A DNA stretch of 64,000 nt from assembly GCF_004303025.1 (NCBI RefSeq), contig NZ_PJQW01000008.1:108648-172647 (forward strand), in the 5' to 3' direction. The notes under the pieces are model-generated. The model had not been told where the DNA came from. It saw only the letters and a list, made by a program, of their open reading frames with translations, and did not search any database. This document shows positions 1-8,181 of this stretch, piece after piece (the first letter of the stretch is position 1; the number at the start of each line of letters is the position of its first letter). A program made the position numbers and the translations under genes. This DNA comes from Flavobacterium sp. J27. GTDB lineage: Bacteria > Bacteroidota > Bacteroidia > Flavobacteriales > Flavobacteriaceae.

Positions 1-43
1 AATGAGGTAATTTATCGCAAGTAAGTAAAGCAATTTTTGTCAT
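1..43 (-). CDS. N-terminus of a probable ATP-grasp family protein (cut by window edge)
   Basis: Reading leftwards from an ATG at 43 gives 14 codons, MTKIALLTCDKLPH, before the window ends. This N-terminus resembles that of flavobacterial ATP-grasp (RimK-like) proteins, which often begin with a short beta strand followed by LLTC and a D/N-x-LP turn. A TAnnTTTG element lies just upstream on the same strand (62-69). Only the start is visible, so the family call is a recollection-based inference. A 43-codon ORF on the opposite strand over the same bases is less convincing. Confidence 0.55.
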   Translation of the reverse strand, partial: MTKIALLTCDKLPH

Positions 44-61
44 GGGTTTATTTTTGTTTTT

Positions 62-69
62 CAAAGATA
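62..69 (-). promoter_or_regulatory. -7 promoter element for the left-edge gene
   Basis: The minus strand reads TATCTTTG, an exact match to the Bacteroidota -7 consensus TAnnTTTG, about 19 nt before the ATG at 43. I see no clear -33 TTG at normal spacing. Confidence 0.5.
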
Positions 70-118
70 AGGACTTCCAAACAAAAGAAGAAATGGAAAA
101 ACAACTAGCTCTGACAGT

Positions 119-151
119 AAAAAGTAGCTCCCGATTTTTTCGGGACTACTT
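119..151 (-). terminator. Rho-independent terminator of the LolD-type ATPase operon
   Basis: Arms 122-134 and 140-151 pair with one bulged base (C128) around a five-base T loop. The minus strand continues into five T residues (119-123). This fits a terminator for the leftward genes ending at 205. The CCCGA/TCGGG core is also common in flavobacterial intergenic hairpins, so it may belong to a repeated family. Confidence 0.6.
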
Positions 152-204
152 GGAATGGCAGGAAAAAGGATAACCTATAAAAACCAAGCGATTCGCTTCT
201 AAAA

Positions 205-372
205 TTAACTTTTAGCGGTGTTGTTTTTTTGTAAAAGCGCTAACAATAAAAGACCTAGTCCTAATCCTGTTAAAATACCTTTAGTTAAATCGTTAAACTG
301 AAAATAATGCGTAAGAATTTGTGAAATACTAACGGCTAAAATGGCTACAATAAAAAAAGCTTTGGATTTCAT
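205..372 (-). CDS. Small two-helix membrane protein (55 aa)
   Basis: The frame starts at ATG 372 and encodes 55 residues. It has a hydrophobic N-terminal segment (about residues 6-20), a short polar loop, and a second hydrophobic segment (about 33-47) ending in a lysine/asparagine tail. This layout predicts a tiny two-pass inner-membrane protein. It begins 7 nt after the stop of the ABC ATPase at 380-1069 on the same strand, so the two are probably co-transcribed. I do not recognise a family; a link to the ATPase rests on position alone. Confidence 0.6.
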   Translation of the reverse strand: MKSKAFFIVAILAVSISQILTHYFQFNDLTKGILTGLGLGLLLLALLQKNNTAKS

Positions 373-379
373 ATTCCTA

Positions 380-1069
380 TTATTTATTTAGATTGTCGCT
401 TTCAATAAGTCCGTCTCTTAAACGAATGATTCGGTGTGCATAAGCGGCAATGTCTTCTTCATGTGTTACTAAAATAACGGTATTTCCTTTGGCATGGATT
501 TCATTGAAAAGATTCATAATTTCTACCGAAGTTTTACTGTCTAAGTTTCCAGTTGGTTCATCGGCTAAAATAATGGCAGGTTTGTTTACCAAAGCACGAC
601 CCACAGCCACACGTTGTCTTTGACCACCAGATAACTGATTCGGTTTGTGATCCATACGATCTGACAGACCTACTTGTGTGAGTACTTCTGTGGCTCTTTC
701 ATTTCTTTCAGATTTAGAATAACCTGCATAAACCATCGGCAATGCTACATTATCCAAAGCTGTTGTTCGGGGCATTAAATTGAAAGTTTGAAAAACGAAA
801 CCTATTTCTTTGTTGCGAATTTCTGCGAGTTCATCATCATGCATTTGACTCACTAATTTTCCATTCAATACATAACTTCCAGAAGTAGGTGTGTCTAAAC
901 AACCTAAAAGATTCATTAAAGTAGATTTTCCTGAACCAGATGGTCCCATAAGAGCAACATATTCGCCTTTATTAATAGTTAAATCGATGCCTTTTAAAAC
1001 GTGAATAATTTCGTCTCCCAAAGGGAAATCTCTTTTAATTCCTTTTATTTCAATAATAGGTTGTGCCAT
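380..1069 (-). CDS. ABC transporter ATP-binding protein, LolD/MacB type
   Basis: This 229-residue nucleotide-binding subunit has Walker A GPSGSGKS at 42-49, signature LSGGQ at 146-150, Walker B IILADE followed by PTGNLD at 166-177, and the switch histidine H203. The GNLDSKT stretch and overall length are typical of the LolD/MacB/FtsE-like group that drives lipoprotein release, or mechanotransmission exporters with FtsX-fold permeases. No permease is adjacent; the only MacB-type permease in the window is at 33795-35036, and pairing with it is an inference. A small membrane protein follows in the same transcript. Substrate unknown. Confidence 0.92.
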   Translation of the reverse strand: MAQPIIEIKGIKRDFPLGDEIIHVLKGIDLTINKGEYVALMGPSGSGKSTLMNLLGCLDTPTSGSYVLNGKLVSQMHDDELAEIRNKEIGFVFQTFNLMPRTTALDNVALPMVYAGYSKSERNERATEVLTQVGLSDRMDHKPNQLSGGQRQRVAVGRALVNKPAIILADEPTGNLDSKTSVEIMNLFNEIHAKGNTVILVTHEEDIAAYAHRIIRLRDGLIESDNLNK

Positions 1070-1145
1070 TTAAATTAGAATTTAGAATTTAGAAAGTTGA
1101 ATTCTTAATTACACATAAGTAGAAAAAGAAGTTAATTTGTTACAA

Positions 1146-1973
1146 TTAGATTCTAATTTTTTTAAATAGGTAGGAACTAAGGTTTCTTTTGGGATTAATT
1201 ATAAAATGTTCTTTCTTTTGTTCTTGTCTAAAGAAAACTATTCCCCATTGAAAGGTATCTATGGTTACGGTTACTTTGGGATGGTTTTGAATTATCTTCC
1301 AAGCTTCTTCCATGTCTTTGGACCAATGAATGTCGTCAAAAATCCAAACACTATTATTAGTAACAGTTGGAAGTAATGCTTCAAAATAAGCTAAAGTGGC
1401 TTTTTTGGAGTGATTTCCATCGAAGTAGATAAGGTTGTAGGTTACTGGTTGATGGTTGTTGGAAGAAAGGTATTTTGTGAATTCGGTATTTATGAACTCA
1501 ATGTTTTTGGCTTTTATAGTTGAATTTGTCAAGTGGTCTTTTGCAACAGACAAAGTAGTTGGACAACCTTCTAACGTTGTAATTTTTGAGTTTTCAGCAC
1601 CTAATGATAGGGCAGAAGTAGCTAATCCTAAAGAAGTGCCAATTTCTAAAATGGTTTCGGGTTGAAAATACTGTACAATACGAAATAATAATTGTGCGTT
1701 TTTAGGAGTAATTCCAGCATTTTTTGCAATAGCAGCAATTATCCTAATGTTTGATTTAAAAACTCTTGAACCCGCTCCAAAATCGGTTACCTCGATAGTG
1801 TTTTTATTTTCTAAAAGTGCTTTTCGATAGTTTTTTAGGGTAGTATATTCGGAATACTTAGAGTTGTCATAAAAGCATTTAGTTATTACATTATAAACAA
1901 ATGGTGAATGCACTCCATGTTCGCTTTTAGCGTGGAAAAGAAATGTTAAGAAGGCTTTAATATGAAACACCAT
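1146..1973 (-). CDS. Class I SAM-dependent methyltransferase
   Basis: The 275-residue protein carries the SAM-binding motif I, ILEIGTSLGLAT, near residues 108-119, then the acidic end of strand 2 (TTLEG). A YFDGNHSK stretch and an FDDIHWS stretch later in the fold resemble motifs of the Methyltransf_24 / O-methyltransferase group. The N-terminal 60 residues, with SEHGVHSPFVYN, are typical of a conserved flavobacterial version. The acceptor substrate cannot be read from sequence. It is a single-gene unit with a 76-nt gap to the ABC ATPase. Confidence 0.85.
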   Translation of the reverse strand: MVFHIKAFLTFLFHAKSEHGVHSPFVYNVITKCFYDNSKYSEYTTLKNYRKALLENKNTIEVTDFGAGSRVFKSNIRIIAAIAKNAGITPKNAQLLFRIVQYFQPETILEIGTSLGLATSALSLGAENSKITTLEGCPTTLSVAKDHLTNSTIKAKNIEFINTEFTKYLSSNNHQPVTYNLIYFDGNHSKKATLAYFEALLPTVTNNSVWIFDDIHWSKDMEEAWKIIQNHPKVTVTIDTFQWGIVFFRQEQKKEHFIINPKRNLSSYLFKKIRI

Positions 1974-2046
1974 TATTTTATGGGAAGAATTCTAAAAATG
2001 ATTGCGAAGATATAAATTCATTAAAATATTTGAAAGAAGGATAGGG

Positions 2047-2397
2047 CTATACATTAGAAATTTTTGCTTGTAAAGCTTTTATTTCTTTTTTTAGTTCGGC
2101 ATTTTCTTTCTTTAAATCTATAATTCTTTCTTTTTGTAATTCAATTACATAATCTAAATGATTAATATCTACGTTTGGAATCTCTTTTGAGACACCTCTG
2201 AACAACCAATTAGCATCTAAGTCTTCAAATTTATTCAATATTTTGAACATTTTGTCTGTTCCGAAAACTTTTCCGTTTTTAATATTGCTAATTTGACTTC
2301 CAGATAAACCTAATAATTTTGCAGTGTCGTTTACTCCTAAACCTTTGGTTTTTAAATATTTGTAAAACCTAACACCTAATTCGTTAAAATTATCCAT
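2047..2397 (-). CDS. Helix-turn-helix regulator with C-terminal coiled coil
   Basis: Residues 1-55 form a Cro/C1-type HTH: VNDTAKLLGLSGSQISNIKNG is the helix-turn-helix core. The last 40 residues are a lysine/glutamate/leucine-rich coiled coil (QKERIIDLKKENAELKKEI), which probably mediates dimerisation. At 116 aa it resembles small chromosomal or phage-like repressors of Bacteroidota. It is transcribed divergently from the gene at 2520, and the 122-bp space between them holds a good promoter for that gene, so autoregulation and control of the neighbour are plausible but unproven. Confidence 0.82.
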   Translation of the reverse strand: MDNFNELGVRFYKYLKTKGLGVNDTAKLLGLSGSQISNIKNGKVFGTDKMFKILNKFEDLDANWLFRGVSKEIPNVDINHLDYVIELQKERIIDLKKENAELKKEIKALQAKISNV

Positions 2398-2415
2398 TAA
2401 AATTGTTTGTTAAAA

Positions 2416-2446
2416 TTTGCATAGCATTCAAAATAATTTACATTTG
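2416..2446 (+). promoter_or_regulatory. Promoter for the roadblock-like gene
   Basis: TTTG at 2416-2419, a 19-nt spacer, then TACATTTG at 2439-2446 match the Bacteroidota -33/-7 consensus exactly. Transcription would begin near 2453, leaving a leader of about 65 nt before the ATG at 2520. Confidence 0.7.
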
Positions 2447-2519
2447 TACAAAAAAATGAATAAACGTTCCTGTGATGCAAATTTAGGAATTAATTAGTTA
2501 ATTTAATAAAACAAATATT

Positions 2520-2894
2520 ATGTCTGAATTTTTAAATCAATTTGGAGAAGAATTGAAAAAGAATGTTGCGGGTTATTTAGCTGTAGCAATAACTGAAGTG
2601 AAAAGTGGAATTTCGTATTATTCTGATTCTGCTTTGCCTGATTTTGATCCAGAATTAGCGGCAGCTTACAATCTTGAAGTGGTTAAAGCGAAGTTGAATG
2701 CAATTAAAGCACTTAATTTGAATCAATCTATAGATAATATTATGATTAATTTAACGGGACAAATACATATAGTAGATGTTTCAGAAGACAATCAATATTT
2801 TATTTACCTAGCGGTTGATTCCACAAAATCAAATTTAGGAATGACAAAAGCATTATTAAATAAATACAAAAATTTAATCTCAGGAAAAATTTAA
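2520..2894 (+). CDS. Roadblock/LC7-like hypothetical protein
   Basis: The 124-residue soluble protein has no signal peptide. Its order of elements looks like the Roadblock/LC7 fold: an N-terminal helix (1-15), paired strands GYLAVAITEVKSGISYYSD, a long central helix (about 45-65), then strands and a C-terminal helix (IHIVDVSEDNQYFIYLAVD, then LGMTKALLNKYKNLI). Such proteins (MglB-like) often serve as GTPase partners or dimer platforms. The assignment is by pattern and not certain. It is divergent from an HTH gene and ends at a strong bidirectional terminator, so it is monocistronic. Confidence 0.7.
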   Translation: MSEFLNQFGEELKKNVAGYLAVAITEVKSGISYYSDSALPDFDPELAAAYNLEVVKAKLNAIKALNLNQSIDNIMINLTGQIHIVDVSEDNQYFIYLAVDSTKSNLGMTKALLNKYKNLISGKI

Positions 2895-2908
2895 TTTTTC
2901 ATTTTTAG

Positions 2909-2948
2909 ACATCCAAATATTTTCAATTGATTAAAGATATTTGGATGT
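2909..2948. terminator. Bidirectional terminator between convergent genes
   Basis: A perfect 12-bp inverted repeat (2909-2920 with 2937-2948) encloses a 16-nt AT-rich loop. It sits between the rightward roadblock-like gene and the leftward ABC-F gene. Confidence 0.7.
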
Positions 2949-2963
2949 TTAAAAATAGTTTTA

Positions 2964-4826
2964 TTATTGTGATTTAGCAGATAATTCAAACCATCTTTCT
3001 TCTTTTTGCTCTAAAGTTTGAATTATTTTTTGGAGTTCGTTTGCCTTGGCTTCAATCTTGTCATCTGCTACTTTTCCATCGGCAAATTCTTTTTCAATTT
3101 TGGTTTTTTCGTGTTCCAAATCTTTAATTTCACGTTCAATTTTAGCGAGTTCCTTTTGTTCGTTAAAAGATAATCCGGAAGCTGTTGCATTTTTCTCTTT
3201 CCAATTTACTTTTTCGGTACTCACTGCATGGAGTTCTTTAGGTTCTGCCGAATCTTCATAACTTCTAAAATCGGAATAGTTTCCAGGAAAATCTTCTACT
3301 TTTCCTTCCCCTCTAAAAACAAATAAGTGATCCACAATTTTGTCCATGAAATAACGATCATGACTTACCACTAACAAGCACCCTGGATAATCTAAAAGAA
3401 AACTTTCCAAAACATTTAAGGTTACAATATCTAAATCATTGGTAGGTTCATCGAGGATTAAAAAATTTGGATTCTGAATTAAAACGGTACACAAGTACAA
3501 TCTTTTTAATTCGCCACCACTTAATTTTTCTACAAAATCATATTGCTTTTTGGCATCAAAAAGGAAACGTTCTAATAGTTGTGATGCAGAAATGATCTTT
3601 CCTTTGGTTAGAGGGATGTATTCTCCATATTCTTTAATGATATCGATAACTTTTTGTCCTGGTTTTGGGTTGATGCCACTTTGTGTATAGTAACCAATTT
3701 TAATTGTGTCGCCAATAATTACTTTTCCTGAATCTGGTGACATTGTTTGCGTTAAAATATTTAGAAAGGTAGATTTGCCAGTTCCATTTTTTCCAATAAT
3801 ACCAATGCGTTCTCCCCGTTGGAAAGAATATGAAAAATCATCGAGTATGGTTTTTTCAGGGAATTTTTTAGTCACTTTTACCATTTCAATAATTTTGCTC
3901 CCCATTCGCTCCATATTAATCTCTAATTCTACTACATTTTCTTTTCTACGACTTTCGGCTTTTTCTTTAATTTTATAAAAGTCATCCTGACGCGATTTGG
4001 ATTTGGTAGTTCTTGCTTTGGGTTGGCGACGCATCCAAGCTAATTCCTTAACAAAAAGGTTTTGTGCTTTATCGATACTCGCATTTTCAGAAGCAATTCG
4101 TTCTTCCTTTTTTTCTAAATAATACGAATAATTTCCTTTGTATTGGTATACCTTATTATTATCTAATTCAATAATTTCATTGCACACACGCTCTAGGAAA
4201 AAACGATCGTGTGTGACCATGAATAAAGTGATATTTTCTTTAGCAAAATAATCTTCTAACCATTCAATCATTTCTAAATCCAAGTGATTGGTTGGTTCAT
4301 CTAAAATTAATAAATCAGGTCTATTAATTAATATGATAGCTAATGATAAGCGTTTTTTTTGACCACCAGAAAGATTTTTAACTTTTAATTTTAAATCATC
4401 TAATTTTAATTTAGATAAAATTTGCTTGTATTGTGTTTCAAAATCCCAAGCATTGTAGCGATCCATGTCATCAAAAGCTCTTTGGTATTGTTCTTCTTCT
4501 TCAGGATTTTCCAAAGCTTTTTCGTAAGCTTCTATAATTTTTAAGGTATCGTTATCTGAAGCAAAAATACTTTCCTCAATAGTTAGTTCGTCTTGCAAAT
4601 TATTGTTTTGAGATAAAAAAGCCATATTAATTCCTTTTCGAAGTACTACTTGTCCCGAATCGGGTTCGTCTAAACCGTTAATCATATTCATGATGGTAGT
4701 TTTTCCGGAACCATTTTTAGCAATGAATGCAATTTTTTGATCTTTATTAATTCCAAAAGAAACGTTGTCAAATAAAACACGTTCTCCGTATGCTTTGGAT
4801 ATATTTTCGACTGAAAGGTAATTCAT
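2964..4826 (-). CDS. uup: ABC-F family ATPase, Uup-like
   Basis: The 620-residue protein has two ABC cassettes and no membrane segments. Cassette 1 has AKNGSGKT (36-43), LSGGQ (152-156) and LILDEPTNHLD (173-183). Cassette 2 has GKNGTGKS (345-352), LSGGE (435-439) and LILDEPTNDLD (456-466). The inter-domain P-site tRNA-interaction linker (about 240-300) contains a basic RQPKARTTKSKSRQ stretch. Residues 553-615 form a coiled-coil C-terminal domain, as in Uup. ABC-F proteins bind the ribosomal E site and affect translation; Uup has also been tied to DNA structures and ribosome assembly. It ends at the terminator shared with the gene at 2520. Confidence 0.88.
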   Translation of the reverse strand: MNYLSVENISKAYGERVLFDNVSFGINKDQKIAFIAKNGSGKTTIMNMINGLDEPDSGQVVLRKGINMAFLSQNNNLQDELTIEESIFASDNDTLKIIEAYEKALENPEEEEQYQRAFDDMDRYNAWDFETQYKQILSKLKLDDLKLKVKNLSGGQKKRLSLAIILINRPDLLILDEPTNHLDLEMIEWLEDYFAKENITLFMVTHDRFFLERVCNEIIELDNNKVYQYKGNYSYYLEKKEERIASENASIDKAQNLFVKELAWMRRQPKARTTKSKSRQDDFYKIKEKAESRRKENVVELEINMERMGSKIIEMVKVTKKFPEKTILDDFSYSFQRGERIGIIGKNGTGKSTFLNILTQTMSPDSGKVIIGDTIKIGYYTQSGINPKPGQKVIDIIKEYGEYIPLTKGKIISASQLLERFLFDAKKQYDFVEKLSGGELKRLYLCTVLIQNPNFLILDEPTNDLDIVTLNVLESFLLDYPGCLLVVSHDRYFMDKIVDHLFVFRGEGKVEDFPGNYSDFRSYEDSAEPKELHAVSTEKVNWKEKNATASGLSFNEQKELAKIEREIKDLEHEKTKIEKEFADGKVADDKIEAKANELQKIIQTLEQKEERWFELSAKSQ

Positions 4827-4873
4827 AAATGTAAGGTGTCAATTTTCAATAAGGCAATTTGCCATTTGTTTTG

Positions 4874-4881
4874 CAAAAGTA
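4874..4881 (-). promoter_or_regulatory. -7 promoter element for the Uup-like gene
   Basis: The minus strand reads TACTTTTG, an exact TAnnTTTG match about 48 nt before the start codon at 4826. No obvious -33 TTG is present. Confidence 0.5.
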
Positions 4882-4963
4882 ATTTTTTTGTTGAAGCTAT
4901 AAAGTTTAAAATCTAAAAGTTTTGAATTTTAAGATATGTCGTAATTTGTCAATTTTAGGAATA

Positions 4964-4992
4964 AAAAAAGCTGTCTAAAAGACAGCTTTTTA
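4964..4992 (-). terminator. Terminator of the CocE-type hydrolase gene
   Basis: The inverted repeat AAAAAGCTGTC / GACAGCTTTTT (4965-4975 with 4981-4991), with a five-base loop, lies just past the stop at 5000. It gives a T tract on the minus strand. Confidence 0.8.
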
Positions 4993-4999
4993 TTTTAAC

Positions 5000-6850
5000 T
5001 TATTTCAAAACATCTACTTCAATATGACTATCACTATATACTTTCATAAAGGCTTTAGTATAATCGTCTTTAGTAGCTAAATACGGATTTTCTAAGAAAC
5101 TTTGAGGGTTTACCATCATTAAAGGATACCAAGTACTTTGAATTTGGATTTGAATTTTATGACCTTTTTTAAACGTGTGTAATACATCTTGCAATCTAAA
5201 ATTGATTTCAGTCTTTGTATTTGGTTTCAAAGGTTCAGGCTTTTCAAAGCTATTTCTAAAACGCGCAGGCATTATTTCACTACGGACCATTTGGTGGTAA
5301 TTAGCATAAACTACATCGGGTTTGTCATGGTTCTCTGATTCGTCTAATGGATAAATATCAATTAATTTTACTATAAAATCGGCATCTGTGGCATCCGTAG
5401 CAATGTTTAGGTTAGCCATAATTTCTCCTGCCAGTGTCATGTCTTCAGTTAAATAATCTGTAGTAAAAGTCAATACATCAGGGCGACTTGTAGCAAAACG
5501 TTGGTCTTCACTCATGTAATTTCTTGGTGTAAAACCATTAAAATCGGCATAATTTTCACTACTTGGAACCGGTTTGTTTGGGTCACTAAAATATTCACTA
5601 AAATATATTTTCTGAGGTTTCTGTTGTAGTAATTCACCGTTAGAACGAAAATAGAAATTTAATTTACTAGCTTCTTTTGGGGGCCAATTTGTAAACTCAT
5701 TCCATTCTTTTTTACCGGTGTCATACATATAGGCTTCTGGCAAATCAACAGCATTTTTGGCGTCTCCTTTTAGGTAATGATTAAAAAATTTGTATTCCAT
5801 ATTTTTTTGGTAAAAAGTAGCAATGCTATCCCCAAAATAAATTTGGTTATGATAATGTTTGCCTGTTTCTCTTGCCCAAGCACCATGAGAAAAAGGTCCC
5901 ATTACAATAGTATTTTTTGCATTTGGACTTGTTTTTTCAATCGTTTTATAAATGTTTAAAGGGCCAGCTAAATCTTCTGCATCAAACCAACCACCTACAA
6001 CCATTACAGCATGGTTAATGTTCTTTAAATGAGGTAATAAATTTCTTTTTTGCCAAAAAGCATCATAATTGGGATGCGTCATTACTTCATTCATGAAAAA
6101 ATTATCGGAATAATAGGTGTCAACTGCTTCTTTTAAAGTACCAAGCTCATTATAAAAAACAGAACCATCTTTAGAAATAGGTTTAATATATTGGTCCATA
6201 TACCAAGCTTTTTCTTCTGGTTTTGTTTTTTGTACTCCAAAAACAGAAAATGTTTTAAAATATCCCATTAAAAAAGCACCATTATGATGAAAATCATCAA
6301 AAAAGAAATCTGAAATAGGGGCTTGAGGTGAAGAAGCTACTAAAGCAGGATGATTTGCTAGTGTGCCTGCAGCAGTATAAAAACCAGGATAAGACGTACC
6401 ATATTGACCTACTTTTCCATTATTGTTTTTAATGTTTTTAACAAGCCAATCAATGGTGTCATAAGTATCTGTGCTTTCATCAATATTGTTTTTCGAAGTG
6501 TGTTCTACCTGTGGAGTCATGTTTGTAAAAGTACCTTCACTCATATATCGTCCTCTCACATCTTGGTAAACAAAAATGTATTTGTCTTGTAAAAGGAATG
6601 TATTTGGTCCTAATGATTTTTTAAAATTTTCTTCCCCATATGGAGCAATACTATAGCAAGTACGTTGCATTAAAAGAGGATATTTGTTATTTCTTGAAAT
6701 GTCTTTCGGAGTATAAATTGCTGTAAATAATTTTACACCATCTCGCATAGGAATGTATACTTCTTTTTTATCATAATTTGCTGCTATATCCTCCTGAGAG
6801 AATGAAACAATTGAAAATAATAAAAGTATAATTTGAGCAAATGTTTTCAT
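5000..6850 (-). CDS. Secreted CocE/NonD-family alpha/beta hydrolase (X-Pro dipeptidyl-peptidase S15 type)
   Basis: This 616-residue protein has a signal peptide (cleavage after about residue 19, FSQ). An alpha/beta-hydrolase core follows, with nucleophile S153 in GQYGTSYPG, probable acid D290 in GGWFD and histidine H322 in GPFSHG. The C-terminal third is a jelly-roll domain, as in cocaine esterase and alpha-amino-acid ester hydrolases. The YQDVRGRYMSEG stretch is a family hallmark. It probably cleaves amides or esters of amino acids or peptides in the periplasm. It is monocistronic, with its own promoter and terminator. Confidence 0.9.
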   Translation of the reverse strand: MKTFAQIILLLFSIVSFSQEDIAANYDKKEVYIPMRDGVKLFTAIYTPKDISRNNKYPLLMQRTCYSIAPYGEENFKKSLGPNTFLLQDKYIFVYQDVRGRYMSEGTFTNMTPQVEHTSKNNIDESTDTYDTIDWLVKNIKNNNGKVGQYGTSYPGFYTAAGTLANHPALVASSPQAPISDFFFDDFHHNGAFLMGYFKTFSVFGVQKTKPEEKAWYMDQYIKPISKDGSVFYNELGTLKEAVDTYYSDNFFMNEVMTHPNYDAFWQKRNLLPHLKNINHAVMVVGGWFDAEDLAGPLNIYKTIEKTSPNAKNTIVMGPFSHGAWARETGKHYHNQIYFGDSIATFYQKNMEYKFFNHYLKGDAKNAVDLPEAYMYDTGKKEWNEFTNWPPKEASKLNFYFRSNGELLQQKPQKIYFSEYFSDPNKPVPSSENYADFNGFTPRNYMSEDQRFATSRPDVLTFTTDYLTEDMTLAGEIMANLNIATDATDADFIVKLIDIYPLDESENHDKPDVVYANYHQMVRSEIMPARFRNSFEKPEPLKPNTKTEINFRLQDVLHTFKKGHKIQIQIQSTWYPLMMVNPQSFLENPYLATKDDYTKAFMKVYSDSHIEVDVLK

Positions 6851-6873
6851 TTTGGTACAATATTTATTTTCTT

Positions 6874-6904
6874 CGAAGATATTGAGATTTTTAAATATGT
6901 CAAA
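6874..6904 (-). promoter_or_regulatory. Promoter of the CocE-type hydrolase gene
   Basis: On the minus strand a TTTG (6901-6904) is followed after 19 nt by TATCTTCG (6874-6881), one mismatch from TAnnTTTG. The start codon at 6850 is about 23 nt further on. Confidence 0.5.
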
Positions 6905-6957
6905 AACAAATAAATAATACTTTTTTAAAATTTTATAAGAATATTTATATTCGCGTC

Positions 6958-8097
6958 ATGCAACTCTCAGTTATTATTCTAAACTATAATGTGCGCTATT
7001 TTTTAGAGCAATGTATTTATAGTGTTCAAAAAGCACTCGCAAATTTGAATCCCGACGATTCTGGAGAAATTATTATTGTAGATAATAATTCATCTGATGG
7101 GAGTTGCGAAATGGTGAAAAGATTATTTCCAAATATTCAATTAATTGAAAACAAGGAAAATTTAGGATTTCCAAAAGGAAACAATATTGGTGTTGCTGTT
7201 GCTAAGGGAGAGTATATTTGTATCTTAAATCCAGATACTGTGCTTGCAGAAGATACTTTTACGAAGTTGTTTCAAGCAGATTATGGACAACAAAACACAG
7301 GTATTGTAGGTTGTAAACTGATTGATGGCTCTGGGAGCTTTTTACCAGAAAGTAAGCGAGGACTACCTACACCATGGGTTTCGATTACTAAAATTTTTGG
7401 GTTATATAAACTTTTTCCAAAATGGCATTGGTTTAATCAATATTATGCACAGCATATTTCCGAGAATACTTCTGGTAAAGTAGCTATATTAGTAGGGGCT
7501 TTTATGTTTATGAAACGCAATTTATATTTAGAAATAGGTGGTTTTGATGAAGATTGTTTTATGTATTCTGATGATATTGATTTAAGTTATACAGCAATTA
7601 AACATGGGTATGAAAATTATTATTACCCTAAAACGACAATCATACATTATAAAGGAGAAAGCACAGTAAGAGATGGTGCTTATATGGAAAGATTTCGTAA
7701 TGCCATGCAGTATTTTTATAAAAAACACTTTAAAAAATCTTTCTTATTTGATACAATGATGCGTTTTGGTAGTTTCTTGTTTGTTATTTTAAAGAAGAAT
7801 CAACAAAATACAGCAAAAAGAAAAATTGATAGTTACATAATATTTACAAAAAATAAATTTGATTTAAATGTAGGAGAACCAATATGTTATCTTTCTTCGT
7901 TTGAAATGTTTAAAAAGGTTTCGGGTGAAAATATTGAAATTATATTTAATACAGATGATTTTAGTTATGTAGAAATTATTAATTTTATGCAGTTAAATAA
8001 GAATAAAAATATTACATATAAGAACTATTTTCCTCATTCTAAGTTTCTAATTGGAAGCAATAATTCAAATGATAGAGGTGAAGTGAGATTACTGTAA
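6958..8097 (+). CDS. Glycosyltransferase family 2
   Basis: The 379-residue protein starts directly with the GT-A strand QLSVIILNYN. It has VDNNSSDGS (41-49) for nucleotide-sugar binding, the GFPKGNNIG loop (70-78), and NPDT (91-94) at the position that usually holds the metal-binding DxD. The central FDEDCFMYSDDIDLSYTAIK stretch is the ED acceptor region. This is the rhamnosyltransferase-like GT2 group used in O-antigen, capsule or exopolysaccharide assembly. The last 110 residues lie outside the conserved core and have no clear family. It stands alone rather than in a polysaccharide cluster. Confidence 0.88.
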   Translation: MQLSVIILNYNVRYFLEQCIYSVQKALANLNPDDSGEIIIVDNNSSDGSCEMVKRLFPNIQLIENKENLGFPKGNNIGVAVAKGEYICILNPDTVLAEDTFTKLFQADYGQQNTGIVGCKLIDGSGSFLPESKRGLPTPWVSITKIFGLYKLFPKWHWFNQYYAQHISENTSGKVAILVGAFMFMKRNLYLEIGGFDEDCFMYSDDIDLSYTAIKHGYENYYYPKTTIIHYKGESTVRDGAYMERFRNAMQYFYKKHFKKSFLFDTMMRFGSFLFVILKKNQQNTAKRKIDSYIIFTKNKFDLNVGEPICYLSSFEMFKKVSGENIEIIFNTDDFSYVEIINFMQLNKNKNITYKNYFPHSKFLIGSNNSNDRGEVRLL

Positions 8098-8136
8098 AAT
8101 AATATTAAATTCCTTATAAAAACATCTTTTTTTTAT

Positions 8137-8144
8137 TATTTTTG
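8137..8144 (+). promoter_or_regulatory. -7 promoter element for the E2 gene
   Basis: TATTTTTG matches TAnnTTTG exactly, 37 nt before the ATG at 8182. The -33 region is T-rich without a clear TTG. Confidence 0.45.
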
Positions 8145-8181
8145 CAAAACAGATTAAAAAAAACAACTTTAGTTTAGAAAT

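Noticed and set aside
42..173. Rightward 43-codon ORF at the left edge
   Set aside because: It overlaps a leftward promoter, the start of a likely ATP-grasp gene and a terminator hairpin; no family features are visible.
1456..1665. Rightward ORF opposite the methyltransferase
   Set aside because: It is a shadow frame inside a well-supported gene, without motifs.
2456..2497. 13-codon leader peptide before the roadblock-like gene
   Set aside because: It begins at the likely transcription start and has no runs of regulatory codons, hairpins or attenuator features.
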